The notes under the pieces are model-generated. The model had not been told where the DNA came from and ran no database searches. It worked only from the letters and a program-made list of their open reading frames with translations. A stretch of DNA of 64,000 nucleotides, taken from the NCBI RefSeq assembly GCF_002993885.1, contig NZ_CM009578.1:3060009-3124008 (forward strand). Direction: 5' to 3'. The stretch is from Sphingopyxis lindanitolerans (lineage in GTDB: Bacteria > Pseudomonadota > Alphaproteobacteria > Sphingomonadales > Sphingomonadaceae). The translations under genes and the position numbers were made by a program. Positions 8,927-18,640 of this stretch are shown here, piece after piece; the first letter of the stretch is position 1; the number at the start of each line of letters is the position of its first letter.

Positions 8927-10084
8927 ATGTCTGATCTTCCGCTCCCGCTTGCTGGCGTTCGCGTCCTCGACTTCGGCCGATACATCGCCGGGCCCTATTG
9001 CGCGGCGCTGCTCGCCGACTATGGCGCCGACGTCATACGGATCGAAAAAGAGGCGGGAAGCGAAGACCGGTTCGTCATGCCCGTCGCCGATAATGGCGAT
9101 GGCGCGCTTTTCCTCCAGATGAACCGCAACAAGCGCGGCATGGCCTATGATCCGACCTCGGCGCGCGGGCGGGAGATCACGCGCAAACTCGTCGAAACCG
9201 CCGACATCGTCGTCGCCAATCTGCCCGACCGGACCCTCGAACGAATGGGGCTCGACTATCCGCAGCTTTGCACGATCAAACCCGACATCATCCTCGTCAC
9301 CATGTCGGCCTTCGGGACGCAGGGTCCGTGGAAGGATCGGGTGGGTTTCGACAGCATCGGCCAGGCGATGTGCGGTGCCGCCTATCTCAGCGGATCGTCC
9401 GCGGGGCCGGCGCGCACCCAGGTGTCGTGGGTCGATTTCAGTACCGCGGTCCACTGCGCATATGGCGCCGTCCTTGCCATCATGCAGCGCCGCGCGAGCG
9501 GCCGCGGACAGCATGTGCAAGGGTCGCTGCTCGCCTCGGCGATCAACGGCACCAATGCGCAGGTCATCGAACAGGAACTTGCCGCGCGAAACCGGCCGCC
9601 GCTGGGGAGCGAGGCGGCGGGCGCTGCCCCGATCGGGTTTTTCGAAACGCGCGGCGGCTGGATCGTCGTCCACGTCGTTGGCCAGCCGATCTTCGACCGG
9701 CTCGCGCGGCTGCTTGGCCGCGACGACTGGCCGGCGGATCCCGCCTTTGCCTCCGACCTTTTGCGCGGAGACAATCGCGAGCCCATCCTGGCCGTGATGC
9801 GCCAGTGGTGCGCGGCCCGAATGCGTGATGACGCCCTGTCGGCGTTGAGCACGGCGCGTATTCCGGCCGGGCCGGTGCTCGCACCCGGTGATATTCTGGC
9901 GAACGAACAGGTCGCCGCGGCGGACCTGTTTCATTTCCGGAAAGTCGGGGATGCCGCCGCGATGGCGCCGATTGCGCGCGCGCCGCTGTGGATGTCAGGG
10001 GCGAACGCCGATTGTCGTTCCGCACCCTCGCTCGGCGCCGACACGTTGGAGCTTCTAGCGGAACTCGGGATGGAAACCTCATAA
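8927..10084 (+). CDS. CaiB/BaiF (family III) CoA-transferase
   Basis: A 385-aa enzyme that moves CoA between carboxylic acids through an aspartyl-CoA thioester. The N-terminus is typical (LAGVRVLDFGRYIAGPYCAALLADYGADVI). The conserved catalytic Asp is in QVSWVDFSTAVHC. The frame is open upstream, but the ATG at 8927 begins the conserved core and has AGGA nearby. It overlaps the convergent HxlR gene by 6 nt. It is expected to activate a catabolic acid without ATP, perhaps the product of the neighbouring esterase. Confidence 0.92.
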   Translation: MSDLPLPLAGVRVLDFGRYIAGPYCAALLADYGADVIRIEKEAGSEDRFVMPVADNGDGALFLQMNRNKRGMAYDPTSARGREITRKLVETADIVVANLPDRTLERMGLDYPQLCTIKPDIILVTMSAFGTQGPWKDRVGFDSIGQAMCGAAYLSGSSAGPARTQVSWVDFSTAVHCAYGAVLAIMQRRASGRGQHVQGSLLASAINGTNAQVIEQELAARNRPPLGSEAAGAAPIGFFETRGGWIVVHVVGQPIFDRLARLLGRDDWPADPAFASDLLRGDNREPILAVMRQWCAARMRDDALSALSTARIPAGPVLAPGDILANEQVAAADLFHFRKVGDAAAMAPIARAPLWMSGANADCRSAPSLGADTLELLAELGMETS

Positions 10085-10459
10085 TGCGTTCCATCGCCGA
10101 TCGAACAGCGCACGTGCCTTCTCCACGTCGGCGAGATGATCGCACAACCCTTTTTCCAGCGCCCTGAAACTGTCGTGGAGCGCGCGTCCGAGCGGGGAGA
10201 TTTCATATTCCACCGCGATCGGCGACGTCGCGATGACCCGCCTTGCGAGCAAGCCATTGCGTTCGAGCCGGCGCAGCGACTGCGTCAGCGATTTTTGGGT
10301 AATGCCGCCCAGATCGCGCCGAATGGCATTGAACCGCATGGCGCCGCCGCCGAGCGATGCCAGGATGGCGAGCGACCATTTGTCAGCGAGCTGGTCGAAC
10401 AGCGCGCGGCCGGGCGTGTCGATGGCGAGGAGCGGGATCACAGGTTTCCTCCGATACAT
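10079..10459 (-). CDS. HxlR family winged-helix transcriptional regulator
   Basis: A 126-aa single-domain regulator with the HxlR core DKWSLAILASLGGGAMRFNAIRR and the wing GLLARRV. It lacks the N-terminal Cys usual in redox-sensing HxlR proteins such as HypR and YodB. It is divergent from an OYE-family reductase, and such pairs are commonly electrophile-responsive. A small palindrome (GACGC-CGG-GCGTC, 10484-10496) lies between them and could be the operator, but it is GC-rich and could be chance. Confidence 0.9.
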   Translation of the reverse strand: MYRRKPVIPLLAIDTPGRALFDQLADKWSLAILASLGGGAMRFNAIRRDLGGITQKSLTQSLRRLERNGLLARRVIATSPIAVEYEISPLGRALHDSFRALEKGLCDHLADVEKARALFDRRWNAL

Positions 10460-10542
10460 CTGGTCACCTCATTGTGCCTGATTGACGCCGGGCGTCGCGT
10501 GATTAGCTAGCGGACCTATCCGCACCAAGGGAGTTGCAGTGC

Positions 10543-11664
<1,122 letters not shown>

Positions 11665-11671
11665 TCGATCC

Positions 11672-12943
11672 TCAGGCGGCATGGCCTTCCTTCCGGATCT
11701 GGGAGGCCGCGGCCATTTGGCAGACGAAGGCCAGGATCGCGAAGGGCGCCAGCGATTGCAGCGCGATCCCCAGTGCCCGGTCGCCGTGAGTCGGCGTCAG
11801 CCCGTCGCTCATCATGCCGACGAACAAGGGTCCGCAGCCGAGGCCGATGAGGTTGATCAGGAAAAGGAGGATTGAACTGACCGTGGCGCGATATTGAGGC
11901 GGCGTGCGGTTCTGCAGCAAGGTGAGCGCGGGAACGAAATGGATGGAGGTAAAGATCAGCGCGGGGACGAGCAGCGCGAGCGAGGCTTGCCAGCTATCGG
12001 CAAAACCGAAGCCGACGATGAAGGGCGCCGAGGCCAGGAAGGCGAAGCCCGGCAGCCGGGAATAATTGACGGGGTTTCGCGCCCCCGCGCGATCTGCGAT
12101 CCATGCGCCGATCCACGCCCCGAGGACCATCGAGCCGGCACTGGCGATCGCGAAGAAGGCGCTGATCTGGCCAAGTGTCATGCCCTGAACGCGCCCGAGG
12201 TAGGCGGGCGTCCAGCTCAACAGGCCATAACCGCAAAAGGCGGTCAGTCCGCAGCCGAGCGATGTCAGAATGAAGAGCGGTGAGTGCCAGAAAAAGGCGA
12301 GCGTCTGCGCGATCCCCGGTTGATCGATCGTTTCACGAGGAGCGTCATAGCGTCCGCGCTGGGGTTCGCGAACGATCAGCGGCAGCAGCGGCGCAAAGGC
12401 AAGCCCGACCGCGCCTAGTGCCAGAAAGGCGGTTCGCCAGCCATATTCCGCAGCGATCCAGCCGCCGGCAAATGCGCCGATGAAGCTGCCCGCCGGAATC
12501 CCGAGCGCATAGAGCGCAAGGGCGCGACCGCGCTGTTCGGGCGGAAAATAATCGGAGAGGATGGAGAAAGAGGGCGGCGCGCATCCCGCCTCGCCGATGC
12601 CGACGCCGATTCGTGCGAAGGCGAGGCTGGCAAAGCCCCTGGCGAATCCCGACAAAGCGGTGAACAGGCTCCAGAGCCCGCAGGCAGCGGCGACCAGGCG
12701 GATGCGGTTGCCCCGATCGGCGATTATCGCGACCGGGATTCCGAAGAGGGTATAGAAGAGCGCGAACATGAGCCCGGAGAGCATCCCGATCTGCGTGTCG
12801 CTGAGATGAAGCTCGGCCCGGATCGGCTCGACGAGGATTGCAAGCAACTGTCGATCGAGGAAGTTGAGCATATAGGCGAAACCAAGCGCCCCGACGACGA
12901 CATAACGACGCCCTGCCGATTCCCCGAAGCCATTATTTTTCAT
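11672..12943 (-). CDS. MFS transporter (probable organic acid permease)
   Basis: A 423-aa protein with about 12 membrane segments. It has the MFS cytoplasmic signature after TM2 (GIPVAIIADRGNRIRLV) and the TM4-5 motif GEAGCAPPSFSILSDYFPPEQRGRALA, as in sphingomonad spinster/hexuronate-like permeases. The start MKNNGFGES is preceded by GGGGGGAG; an in-frame start 54 nt further upstream has no such site. It is divergent from the TonB receptor at 13118 across a promoter with two copies of the TetR-type operator. It probably carries the same substrate across the inner membrane. Confidence 0.88.
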   Translation of the reverse strand: MKNNGFGESAGRRYVVVGALGFAYMLNFLDRQLLAILVEPIRAELHLSDTQIGMLSGLMFALFYTLFGIPVAIIADRGNRIRLVAAACGLWSLFTALSGFARGFASLAFARIGVGIGEAGCAPPSFSILSDYFPPEQRGRALALYALGIPAGSFIGAFAGGWIAAEYGWRTAFLALGAVGLAFAPLLPLIVREPQRGRYDAPRETIDQPGIAQTLAFFWHSPLFILTSLGCGLTAFCGYGLLSWTPAYLGRVQGMTLGQISAFFAIASAGSMVLGAWIGAWIADRAGARNPVNYSRLPGFAFLASAPFIVGFGFADSWQASLALLVPALIFTSIHFVPALTLLQNRTPPQYRATVSSILLFLINLIGLGCGPLFVGMMSDGLTPTHGDRALGIALQSLAPFAILAFVCQMAAASQIRKEGHAA

Positions 12944-12978
12944 CAGATTCTGCTCCCCCCTGCTCGCTTTTTTCAAAG

Positions 12979-12996
12979 TGATAATTATCGTTATCA
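12979..12996. promoter_or_regulatory. Predicted TetR operator, copy 1
   Basis: TGATAATTATCGTTATCA has perfect TGATAA/TTATCA arms and matches the idealised palindrome TGATAACGATCGTTATCA at 16 of 18 positions. It lies 36 nt upstream of the MFS start, where a bound repressor would block transcription. Confidence 0.6.
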
Positions 12997-13024
12997 TTTT
13001 TTTATTGCCGCGTAACCCACAAAC

Positions 13025-13042
13025 TGATAACGATCGTTCATG
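13025..13042. promoter_or_regulatory. Predicted TetR operator, copy 2
   Basis: The first fourteen bases TGATAACGATCGTT match the idealised site exactly, including the perfect 10-bp core palindrome AACGATCGTT at 13029-13038. It is about 75 nt upstream of the TonB receptor start and 46 nt (start to start) from copy 1. The same core lies in front of the TetR gene at 21377. Confidence 0.65.
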
Positions 13043-13117
13043 AATGGGGCGACATAGGGAATCGGTCGCCGCAAAACTGGGACTTGCAGCAAAGCAGGCC
13101 GGATCATGGGAGGGATT

Positions 13118-15454
13118 ATGAAAAAGCTGATCGAGATGCGTCGGGCGCTCCTGCTCGCCGCCGCGGGTACGGCGATGGCGAGCGCGGCTTCGGCCTGGGC
13201 GGCCGAAGCGCCTGAGGCGAAGGCGGCCGAAGCGGCGCCGTCGGACCAGCGAACGGATGGTGGCGAGAGCGGCGATATCATCGTGACCGCGCAGCGCCGC
13301 AATGAACGGCTGCAGGATGTTCCGATCGCGACCACCGTCATCGGCGCCGATCGCCTGACCGCCAGCCGGATTACCGAAGCGAACGACCTGCCGACGCTGG
13401 TGCCCAACTTGCGGGTAAGCGGCAATTTCGCGGCGGTGCCGAAAGTCACCTTGCGCGGGATCGGCACCAACGACTTCGTTCCCAACCTCAATCCCGGGGT
13501 CGGAACCTATATCGACGATGTCTACATCGGCCTCGCGATCGGGCAGAATTTCCAGCTCTATGACCTCGACCGGGTCGAGGTGCTGCGCGGGCCGCAGGGC
13601 ACGCTATACGGCAAGAACACCAATGGCGGGGCGATCAAATATATCACCCGCAAGCCACAGGCGACGGGCGGGCGCAGCTACGCCAGCATCACCTATGGCA
13701 ATTACGATCGTTTCGAGCTCGAAGGCGCGATCAACCTGCCGATCTCGGACGACTGGTCGGCGCGTGTCAGCGGCGTCATGCGCAAACAGGACGGCTATCT
13801 CGGCAATCCGGTCACCGGCCGACGCGGCGGGTTTACCGATGCCTGGGCGGTTCGCGGCCAGCTTCGCTACAATCCGTCGGAGGCCGTCGATATCCTGCTT
13901 CAGGCATATGACGGGATCAGCGACGGCGACAGCGGCGCGCGGCGGCTCGAAGGGCCGCTTCCGGGCGGCACCGACATTCTCGGCAATGCGTCACCGGGCT
14001 ATCGCGAGACGAGCCGCGACGTTCCGGCCTATGACAAGATCCGTCAGTCGGGAGTCAATCTGATCGCGACGATCGACACGCCGCTTGGCCAGATCAATTC
14101 GATCAGCTCCTATCTCGACGTTTCGCGCGACAATCTCGACGACGGCGACAACGGCCCCGGGCGGCTGGTCGAGATCAAATATGACACGACGGCCTGGGCC
14201 GCGAGTCAGGAGCTTCGGCTGTCGGGCGAGAACGGCCCCGTTCGCTGGTCGCTCGGCGGGCAATATGTCCGCGAGAAATTCAACTCGAACTGGTATCTGG
14301 CCTTCTTTCACTGCACGCTCGACCCCCAGCCTTGCGTGCTCAATCCGAACGGGGTGACGCTGCCCCCCGGCTATTTCACCTTCACCACCTTTCCGGACAC
14401 CCCGGCTTTCCAGGCGGCGGGCATCGTCGGATTGCCGGTCGCGAACACGATCGATTATCCGTGGAAGCAGCGGAACGACAGCTACGCCGCGTTCGGCGAC
14501 GCCACCTGGTCGATCACCGACCGGCTGCAACTGACCGGCGGTTTGCGCTATTCCTATGAGAAGCGGGAGTTCAGCGGCGAATCGATCATTTATGTGACCG
14601 CGGCGCCCGATGTGCGGGGCGGCCTCTTCCCGCGCGGGTTCGATCATCTCGATCTCGAAAAGAGCTGGGACAATGTCTCGGGCCGCCTCGTTCTGGACTT
14701 CAAGCCGACCGAGAACCAGCTCTTCTATCTCAGCTATGCGAGCGGCTTTCGCAGCGGCAATTTCAACAGCGCCGCCTATTCGAGCCTGACCGCGATCAGC
14801 CAGCCGGTCGATCCCGAATATGTCGATAGCTTCGAATTCGGCGCCAAGACGCAGTGGCTCGACCGCAAGCTGACGCTGAACCTCGCGACCTTCTATATGA
14901 AGTATAAGGATTTGCAGGTCGCGGTGTTCCGCAATGCGACGCAGATCCTTACCAACGCGGCGAGCGCGGACATCAAGGGCGTCGAACTCGAACTGACGGC
15001 CATACCGGTCAGCGGTTTCACGATTCGCGCCTCGGGCTCGTATCTCGATGCGCGGTACAAGGATTTCATCTATCGCACCGAACCGCTTACCGATCTGTCG
15101 GGCAACCGCCTCGTCAACGCACCCAAATGGAGCGGCTCGATCTCGGCCGACTATCGCGCCGCGCTGACCGACAAGATGAACCTCTCGTTCGGCGGCGACC
15201 TGCGCTATCAGTCGAAGGCCTTTTTCAATCCGTTCAACGACGAGGCGATTTCGCAGGACGGTTACGCCATCCTCAACCTGCGCGCCGGCCTCGAATGGCC
15301 CGACGAAGGGCTCAATCTCGAAGCCTATATGACCAATGTCACCAGCAAGGTGGCGGCGGTCGAGGGGCTGACGGTCGGCGCGCCCTTCGGATCGAACAGC
15401 CGCGCCTATAATCGGCCGCGGATGTACGGCCTGACGTTGCGCAAGAGCTTCTGA
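13118..15454 (+). CDS. TonB-dependent outer-membrane receptor (2 of 4)
   Basis: A 778-aa outer-membrane importer and first gene of a five-gene operon. It has a signal peptide (LLLAAAGTAMASAASAWA), a TonB box (GDIIVTAQRRNE), a plug domain (VEVLRGPQGTLYGKNTNGG) and a C-terminal Phe (RKSF) proper for barrel assembly. GGGAGGGATT sits just before the ATG at 13118; the in-frame ATG at 13106 overlaps that site. The next gene starts 10 nt after its stop. The operator pair upstream suggests induction by the substrate through TetR. Confidence 0.94.
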   Translation: MKKLIEMRRALLLAAAGTAMASAASAWAAEAPEAKAAEAAPSDQRTDGGESGDIIVTAQRRNERLQDVPIATTVIGADRLTASRITEANDLPTLVPNLRVSGNFAAVPKVTLRGIGTNDFVPNLNPGVGTYIDDVYIGLAIGQNFQLYDLDRVEVLRGPQGTLYGKNTNGGAIKYITRKPQATGGRSYASITYGNYDRFELEGAINLPISDDWSARVSGVMRKQDGYLGNPVTGRRGGFTDAWAVRGQLRYNPSEAVDILLQAYDGISDGDSGARRLEGPLPGGTDILGNASPGYRETSRDVPAYDKIRQSGVNLIATIDTPLGQINSISSYLDVSRDNLDDGDNGPGRLVEIKYDTTAWAASQELRLSGENGPVRWSLGGQYVREKFNSNWYLAFFHCTLDPQPCVLNPNGVTLPPGYFTFTTFPDTPAFQAAGIVGLPVANTIDYPWKQRNDSYAAFGDATWSITDRLQLTGGLRYSYEKREFSGESIIYVTAAPDVRGGLFPRGFDHLDLEKSWDNVSGRLVLDFKPTENQLFYLSYASGFRSGNFNSAAYSSLTAISQPVDPEYVDSFEFGAKTQWLDRKLTLNLATFYMKYKDLQVAVFRNATQILTNAASADIKGVELELTAIPVSGFTIRASGSYLDARYKDFIYRTEPLTDLSGNRLVNAPKWSGSISADYRAALTDKMNLSFGGDLRYQSKAFFNPFNDEAISQDGYAILNLRAGLEWPDEGLNLEAYMTNVTSKVAAVEGLTVGAPFGSNSRAYNRPRMYGLTLRKSF

Positions 15455-15464
15455 GGCGCGGGCG

Positions 15465-16319
15465 ATGGACTATTCGACGATCCTCGTCCGGCAGGAAGGC
15501 GCGACATGCATCATCACGCTCAATCGTCCCGAGCGGCTCAACGCGCATATCCCGCAACTCGGACAGGATCTGAAAAATGCGGTCCGTGCCGCCGACGATG
15601 ACGACAGCGTTCGCGCGATCATCATCACCGGCGCAGGCCGCGCCTTTTGCGCCGGACAGGATCTCGATGGCGGCGCCGACGTGTTTCGCCGCGAGGGGGT
15701 ACCAACTGGCGAGGAATTCGCGACCCGTGATCATGAATTCCTCGCCGCCTTTCTCGACTGCAAGAAAGTGATCATCGGCGCGATCAACGGACCCGCGGTG
15801 GGGGCTGGCTCCACGATGCTGCTGCCGATGGATTTTCGTATCGCCTCGACGAGCGCCCGCTTCGGCTTTGTCTTCGTCAAGCTCGGCATCGTGCCCGAGT
15901 CCGGCACGGCGTGGTTCCTGCCGCGGCTCGTCGGTGACGGCTGGACGCGCCGCTGGTGCCTGACCGGGCGCGTTTTCGGTGCCGACGAAGCGCTCGAAGC
16001 AGGGTTCATCGACAAGCTCGTCGAGCCCGACCAGTTGATGGCGGAGGCGTTGGCACTCGCGGAGGAAATCGCCGCGAACACCTCGCCCGTCGCGGTCGCG
16101 GTGACGCGGCAGATGCTGTGGCACTGTCCGCAGATGGACAATGTCCGCGACCTCTTTGCGCTCGAACTCGAACTGTTCGCCGACCTCAGCCAGGGGCCCG
16201 ACATTTCCGAAGGCGTGACCGCCTTCCTCGAAAAACGGCCGCCGCGCTTCACCTCCAGCCCCGCGACGGGAATGCCCGCCACCTATCCCTGGTGGTCCGG
16301 CGCGCGCGCGCGACGCTGA
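15465..16319 (+). CDS. Enoyl-CoA hydratase/isomerase (crotonase) family protein
   Basis: A 284-aa crotonase-fold enzyme. The two oxyanion-hole segments are visible (GAGRAFCAGQDL near residue 55 and INGPAVGAGSTMLLPMDFRIAS near residue 108). An acidic residue is at the catalytic position in GIVPESGTAWFLPR. It should add water to, or shift, the double bond of an enoyl-CoA. It lies 10 nt after the TonB receptor and 24 nt before the acyl-CoA dehydrogenase, all one operon. Confidence 0.92.
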   Translation: MDYSTILVRQEGATCIITLNRPERLNAHIPQLGQDLKNAVRAADDDDSVRAIIITGAGRAFCAGQDLDGGADVFRREGVPTGEEFATRDHEFLAAFLDCKKVIIGAINGPAVGAGSTMLLPMDFRIASTSARFGFVFVKLGIVPESGTAWFLPRLVGDGWTRRWCLTGRVFGADEALEAGFIDKLVEPDQLMAEALALAEEIAANTSPVAVAVTRQMLWHCPQMDNVRDLFALELELFADLSQGPDISEGVTAFLEKRPPRFTSSPATGMPATYPWWSGARARR

Positions 16320-16343
16320 GGCCTTTCGATCAAGGAGACCAGA

Positions 16344-17573
16344 ATGGATTTCGATTATTCACCGCGTCAGCGCGAATGGATGGCGCGGCTCGGCGCCTTC
16401 ATGGACGTGCATGTCTATCCCGCCGAGGCGCTTTATGCGGAGCAACTCGACGCGATGGCCGCCAACGGGCTGCCCTGGAAAGCCATTCCCGTGATGGAAG
16501 AGCTGAAGACGAAGGCGAAGGCGGCGGGGCTCTGGAACCTGTTTCTCAACGACAGCCCGCATGGGGCGGGGCTGACCAACCTCGAATATTCGCCGCTGGC
16601 CGAGATGATGGGGCGCGTCATCTGGTCGCCCGAAGTCTTCAACTGCACCGCGCCCGACACCGGCAATATGGAAATCCTCGAACGCTATGGCACCGAGGAG
16701 CAGCAGGACCGCTGGTTGAAGCCGCTGCTCGCCGGCGAGATCCGATCGGGCTTCGGCATGACCGAACCGGGCGTCGCGTCGTCGGATGCGACGAATATCC
16801 GCACCACTATCGTTCGCGACGGCGACGATTATGTGATCAACGGTCGCAAATGGTGGACCTCGGGTTCGCTCCATCCCCATTGCAGGCTGCTGATCATCAT
16901 GGGGGTGACCAATCCCGATGGCGAGCGTCACCGGCGTCAGTCGCAGATCCTCGTGCCGATCGACACGCCGGGCGTCACCATTGTGCGCCCACTGTCGTCG
17001 TTCGGCTTCGGCGAAGTCCCCTTCGGCCATTCGGAAATCCTGCTCGACAATGTCCGCGTTCCGGCGACGAACATGCTGCTTGGCGAGAATCGCGGCTTCG
17101 AGATCGCGCAGGGGCGGCTCGGGCCGGGACGCATCCATCACTGCATGCGCTCGATCGGCGCCGCCGAGCGCGCCCTCGAACTCATGTGCCGCCGCCTCAC
17201 CAGCCGCAGGGCCTTCGGCAAGTCGCTCCACGAACATTCGGTGTGGGAACAGCGGATTGCCGATGCGCGGATCAACATCGATATGTGCCGCCTCTTGACC
17301 CTGAACGCTGCCGACAAGATGGACAAGCTCGGCAACAAGCTGGCGCGAACCGAGATCGGCGAGATCAAGGTCGCCGCGCCGCGTATGGCGTTGAAAGTCA
17401 TCGATGACGCGATTCAGGCCTTTGGCGCGGCGGGGGTCGGTCCCGACACCCTGCTTCCCAAGATGTTCGTGATGCAGCGCGAACTGCGTATCGGCGATGG
17501 TCCCGACGAGGTCCATTGCCGTTCGCTCGCGCGCGCCGAACTCGCGAAATATCTTGCCGCCGAGGTGGCATGA
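16344..17573 (+). CDS. Acyl-CoA dehydrogenase, ACAD10/11 (LvaC-like) type
   Basis: A 409-aa FAD protein of the acyl-CoA dehydrogenase fold, with FAD/substrate segments [17 protein letters not shown] and NGRKWWTSG. The C-terminal motif is [10 protein letters not shown] (residues 382-391). The position aligned with the YEGT catalytic Glu of normal ACADs is Asp here, and this motif marks the ACAD10/11 branch. Bacterial members act with an APH-fold kinase, removing phosphate from 4-phosphoacyl-CoA instead of (or besides) dehydrogenating. The kinase partner is the next gene, overlapping by 4 nt (ATGA). Branch assignment is from motif reading; the exact reaction is inferred. Confidence 0.88.
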   Translation: MDFDYSPRQREWMARLGAFMDVHVYPAEALYAEQLDAMAANGLPWKAIPVMEELKTKAKAAGLWNLFLNDSPHGAGLTNLEYSPLAEMMGRVIWSPEVFNCTAPDTGNMEILERYGTEEQQDRWLKPLLAGEIRSGFGMTEPGVASSDATNIRTTIVRDGDDYVINGRKWWTSGSLHPHCRLLIIMGVTNPDGERHRRQSQILVPIDTPGVTIVRPLSSFGFGEVPFGHSEILLDNVRVPATNMLLGENRGFEIAQGRLGPGRIHHCMRSIGAAERALELMCRRLTSRRAFGKSLHEHSVWEQRIADARINIDMCRLLTLNAADKMDKLGNKLARTEIGEIKVAAPRMALKVIDDAIQAFGAAGVGPDTLLPKMFVMQRELRIGDGPDEVHCRSLARAELAKYLAAEVA

Positions 17574-18640
17574 CCGCTGAAATGGAAGGCGAGAACGAAT
17601 CTGCATCGACGCCGGCGGCCTGGCACGCCGCCGCGCCTCCCGATCTGGCGCCGATCAACAGGTACGGGCGCCGACGTATCCGCGGGTTTGAAGACTTTGT
17701 AGCGATCCGCCCGATCGGCAGCGGCTATTCGAATCCGACCTATCGCGTCGACACCGCGAGCGGGGGCGCGCAGGTTCTGCGCGCGATGCCCGCCCGCCGC
17801 TCGGCGATGAGCGCGCATCGGATCGATCGCGAATATCGGGTGATCAATGCGCTTCGGGGGAGTGCGGTGCCGGTGCCGCGCCCGATTCATTATTGTGACG
17901 ATGCCGGGCCGATCGGCACGCCCTTTTACCTGATGGCCTATGTCCCCGGTCCGGTCTTCGTCGACGGAGACCTTCCTGACGATCCGGCCGCGCGGCGACG
18001 TATCTATCTGGCGCTCGCCGAATGCCTCGGGCGCCTGCACGCCGCGGATTATCGCGCGCTCGGCCTGTCGGGTTTCGGAATGCGTTCGGGCGACACGCAT
18101 TTCGAACGGCAGGTCGCGACGATGACGCGGCTCTACCGCGATACCGAGATGGGTCATGAACCCGTCATGGAGCGGCTGATCGCCCTGCTCGGATCGACCG
18201 TTCCGGCGGGCTATACGACCTGCCTTGTCCATGGGGACTTTCGCCTCGGCAACATGGTCGTCCGCCCCGACCTTAGCGGTATCGCCGCTGTGCTTGACTG
18301 GGAATTGTCGACGCTGGGCGACCCGTTGACCGACGTTGGTTATTGCACGCTGATGTATCACTGGGATTCGCCGGTCTTCGGCACGGTGATCGGGGCCGGC
18401 GAGGGGATTCCCGAAGAAGGCGAATTCCTCGAAACCTATTGCCGTATGGCCGGGCGCTCGGGGCTGCCCGACCTGTCGCTCTACCAGGCCTTTTCGCTCT
18501 TTCGTCTCGCCTGCATCACGCAGGCCGCGCTCCATCGCGAAGCGGTCGGGCAGGCTCTGGCACGTCCGCTGCCGTTGGAAAATCATCCGGCATCGGTCGC
18601 GAAACTCGCGCTGGACTTGGCGGAAAGATCGCGCCGATAA
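17570..18640 (+). CDS. APH-fold phosphotransferase, putative 4-hydroxyacyl-CoA kinase (LvaA/ACAD10-N-like)
   Basis: A 356-aa aminoglycoside-phosphotransferase-fold protein. It has the catalytic loop [10 protein letters not shown] (H221, D223, N228) and the metal-binding [18 protein letters not shown] (D243), both matching the kinase domain fused to ACAD in mammalian ACAD10/11. The first strand has VLRAMPAR, without an obvious Lys where many APHs have one. It is translationally coupled to the ACAD upstream (ATGA overlap) and to the acyl-CoA synthetase downstream (TAATG overlap), which argues for a fatty-acyl substrate and against antibiotic resistance. A longer frame is open upstream but would lie deep inside the ACAD gene. 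Confidence 0.85.
   Translation: MTAEMEGENESASTPAAWHAAAPPDLAPINRYGRRRIRGFEDFVAIRPIGSGYSNPTYRVDTASGGAQVLRAMPARRSAMSAHRIDREYRVINALRGSAVPVPRPIHYCDDAGPIGTPFYLMAYVPGPVFVDGDLPDDPAARRRIYLALAECLGRLHAADYRALGLSGFGMRSGDTHFERQVATMTRLYRDTEMGHEPVMERLIALLGSTVPAGYTTCLVHGDFRLGNMVVRPDLSGIAAVLDWELSTLGDPLTDVGYCTLMYHWDSPVFGTVIGAGEGIPEEGEFLETYCRMAGRSGLPDLSLYQAFSLFRLACITQAALHREAVGQALARPLPLENHPASVAKLALDLAERSRR

Noticed and set aside
10484..10496. GACGC-CGG-GCGTC palindrome between HxlR and OYE genes
   Set aside because: Short and GC-rich, so chance is likely in this DNA; mentioned only as a possible operator.
17570..18640. Aminoglycoside resistance kinase
   Set aside because: Fold is shared, but coupling to ACAD and CoA ligase genes and the [10 protein letters not shown] motif favour the ACAD10-like group.
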